Shown piece after piece: positions 63,761 through 64,000 of a stretch of 64,000 nt of DNA. The stretch covers positions 124,001-188,000 of the forward strand of contig NZ_FMZV01000006.1 in the NCBI RefSeq assembly GCF_900101475.1, given 5' to 3'. The position numbers were made by a program, and so were the translations under genes. Below the pieces are notes generated by a model. The model worked only from the letters and a program-made list of their open reading frames with translations. It was not told the origin of the DNA and made no database searches. This DNA is from Ruegeria marina. Lineage in GTDB: Bacteria > Pseudomonadota > Alphaproteobacteria > Rhodobacterales > Rhodobacteraceae. The stretch's first letter is position 1, and every line of letters starts with the position of its first letter.

Positions 63761-64000
63761 GTGCGGGCCTTTCCGTCTGCTACCGGCTTCGCGCCCGAGT
63801 TGTGCGGATTCCCGGCGCATTTTCAAGGGGTAAGTTCTGATAGAACCGGCCGCAACCGAAGAGCCGGGAGGTTGCTTTTGGGTGGAAATCACGGAAGACG
63901 GCCAGGTCGATCCGCCTGCTCGAATGCCCTTGTGCCAGGCAAGGGCCACGATGCGGCGATATACCCGCTATGTTCTCAGTGCAATGCTGCTACCCGGCCA

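Noticed and set aside
63882-64000. A plus-strand frame open to the window edge, with an ATG at 63951 (MRRYTRYVLSAMLLPG)
   Set aside because: It might be the start of a gene divergent from mtnP, but only 16 codons are present and no good ribosome binding site is seen, so no call is made.

Overview
The window reads as a chromosomal segment of an alphaproteobacterium of the order Rhodobacterales, most likely a Roseobacter-group (Ruegeria-like) bacterium. The grounds are high-GC coding sequence throughout, the ruvCAB / Tol-Pal / tilS-ftsH gene order, an aa3-oxidase assembly cluster, a Tad pilus locus whose Flp pilins read GAVTVDWVV, an FnrL-type site, and a 'ccggagtattt...accagaaagaagc' intergenic hairpin that I recall as common in this family (recall only, not searched). 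I see no rRNA, tRNA, CRISPR array, transposase, integrase or prophage gene. Most of the window is core genome.

Left part (1-25.5 kb, almost all plus strand): the start of a transaldolase gene on the minus strand, priA, a composite hairpin repeat, a YeeE/YedE sulfur transporter (minus), an MFS and a MATE transporter, prmA, a small membrane protein and a DUF1127 protein that share one terminator. Next come ruvCAB (Holliday junction resolution), a putative 2OG-Fe(II) oxygenase, an unknown gene, and the cell-envelope operon ybgC-tolQRAB-pal-cpoB, followed by tilS and ftsH. A MOSC-domain gene, then fhs, a chorismate mutase and folD (one-carbon folate metabolism with an aromatic-pathway enzyme between the two folate genes), and a membrane-anchored LytTR regulator close the section.

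Middle (25.5-41.6 kb, minus strand): pdeM with a ligase-associated DEXH helicase (DNA damage response), then a Tad/Flp pilus locus transcribed right to left. Its order is two tandem pilins, cpaB, cpaC, an OmpA-type lipoprotein, cpaE/tadZ, cpaF/tadA, tadB, tadC, two TPR proteins and the prepilin peptidase, followed by an AAA+ ATPase and a 3-hydroxyisobutyrate-dehydrogenase-like protein. A strong terminator separates the first pilin from the second, and a foldable RNA segment lies between the second pilin and cpaB, which suggests graded expression. TadE/F/G pseudopilins are not here.

Right part (42-64 kb): a lytic transglycosylase, succinyl-CoA:3-ketoacid CoA-transferase subunits, topA, dprA and tldD. 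An FnrL-like box lies between tldD and the divergent cytochrome oxidase cluster coxB-ctaB-(55-aa membrane protein)-ctaG-coxC. SURF1, thrC, an M16 peptidase and a GNAT acetyltransferase follow. A short remnant of an acyl-CoA dehydrogenase sits in the next gap. Then come an exported MBL-fold protein with an altered metal motif, a GlcD-like FAD oxidase, a periplasmic DsrE-like protein, a fasciclin-domain protein, apt, a small basic ribbon-helix-helix-like protein preceded by AT-rich direct repeats, and mtnP.

Starts were moved from the longest open frame where a ribosome binding site or the family N-terminus favoured a later codon; the reason is given in each entry. All family names come from reading the sequence, not from searches.
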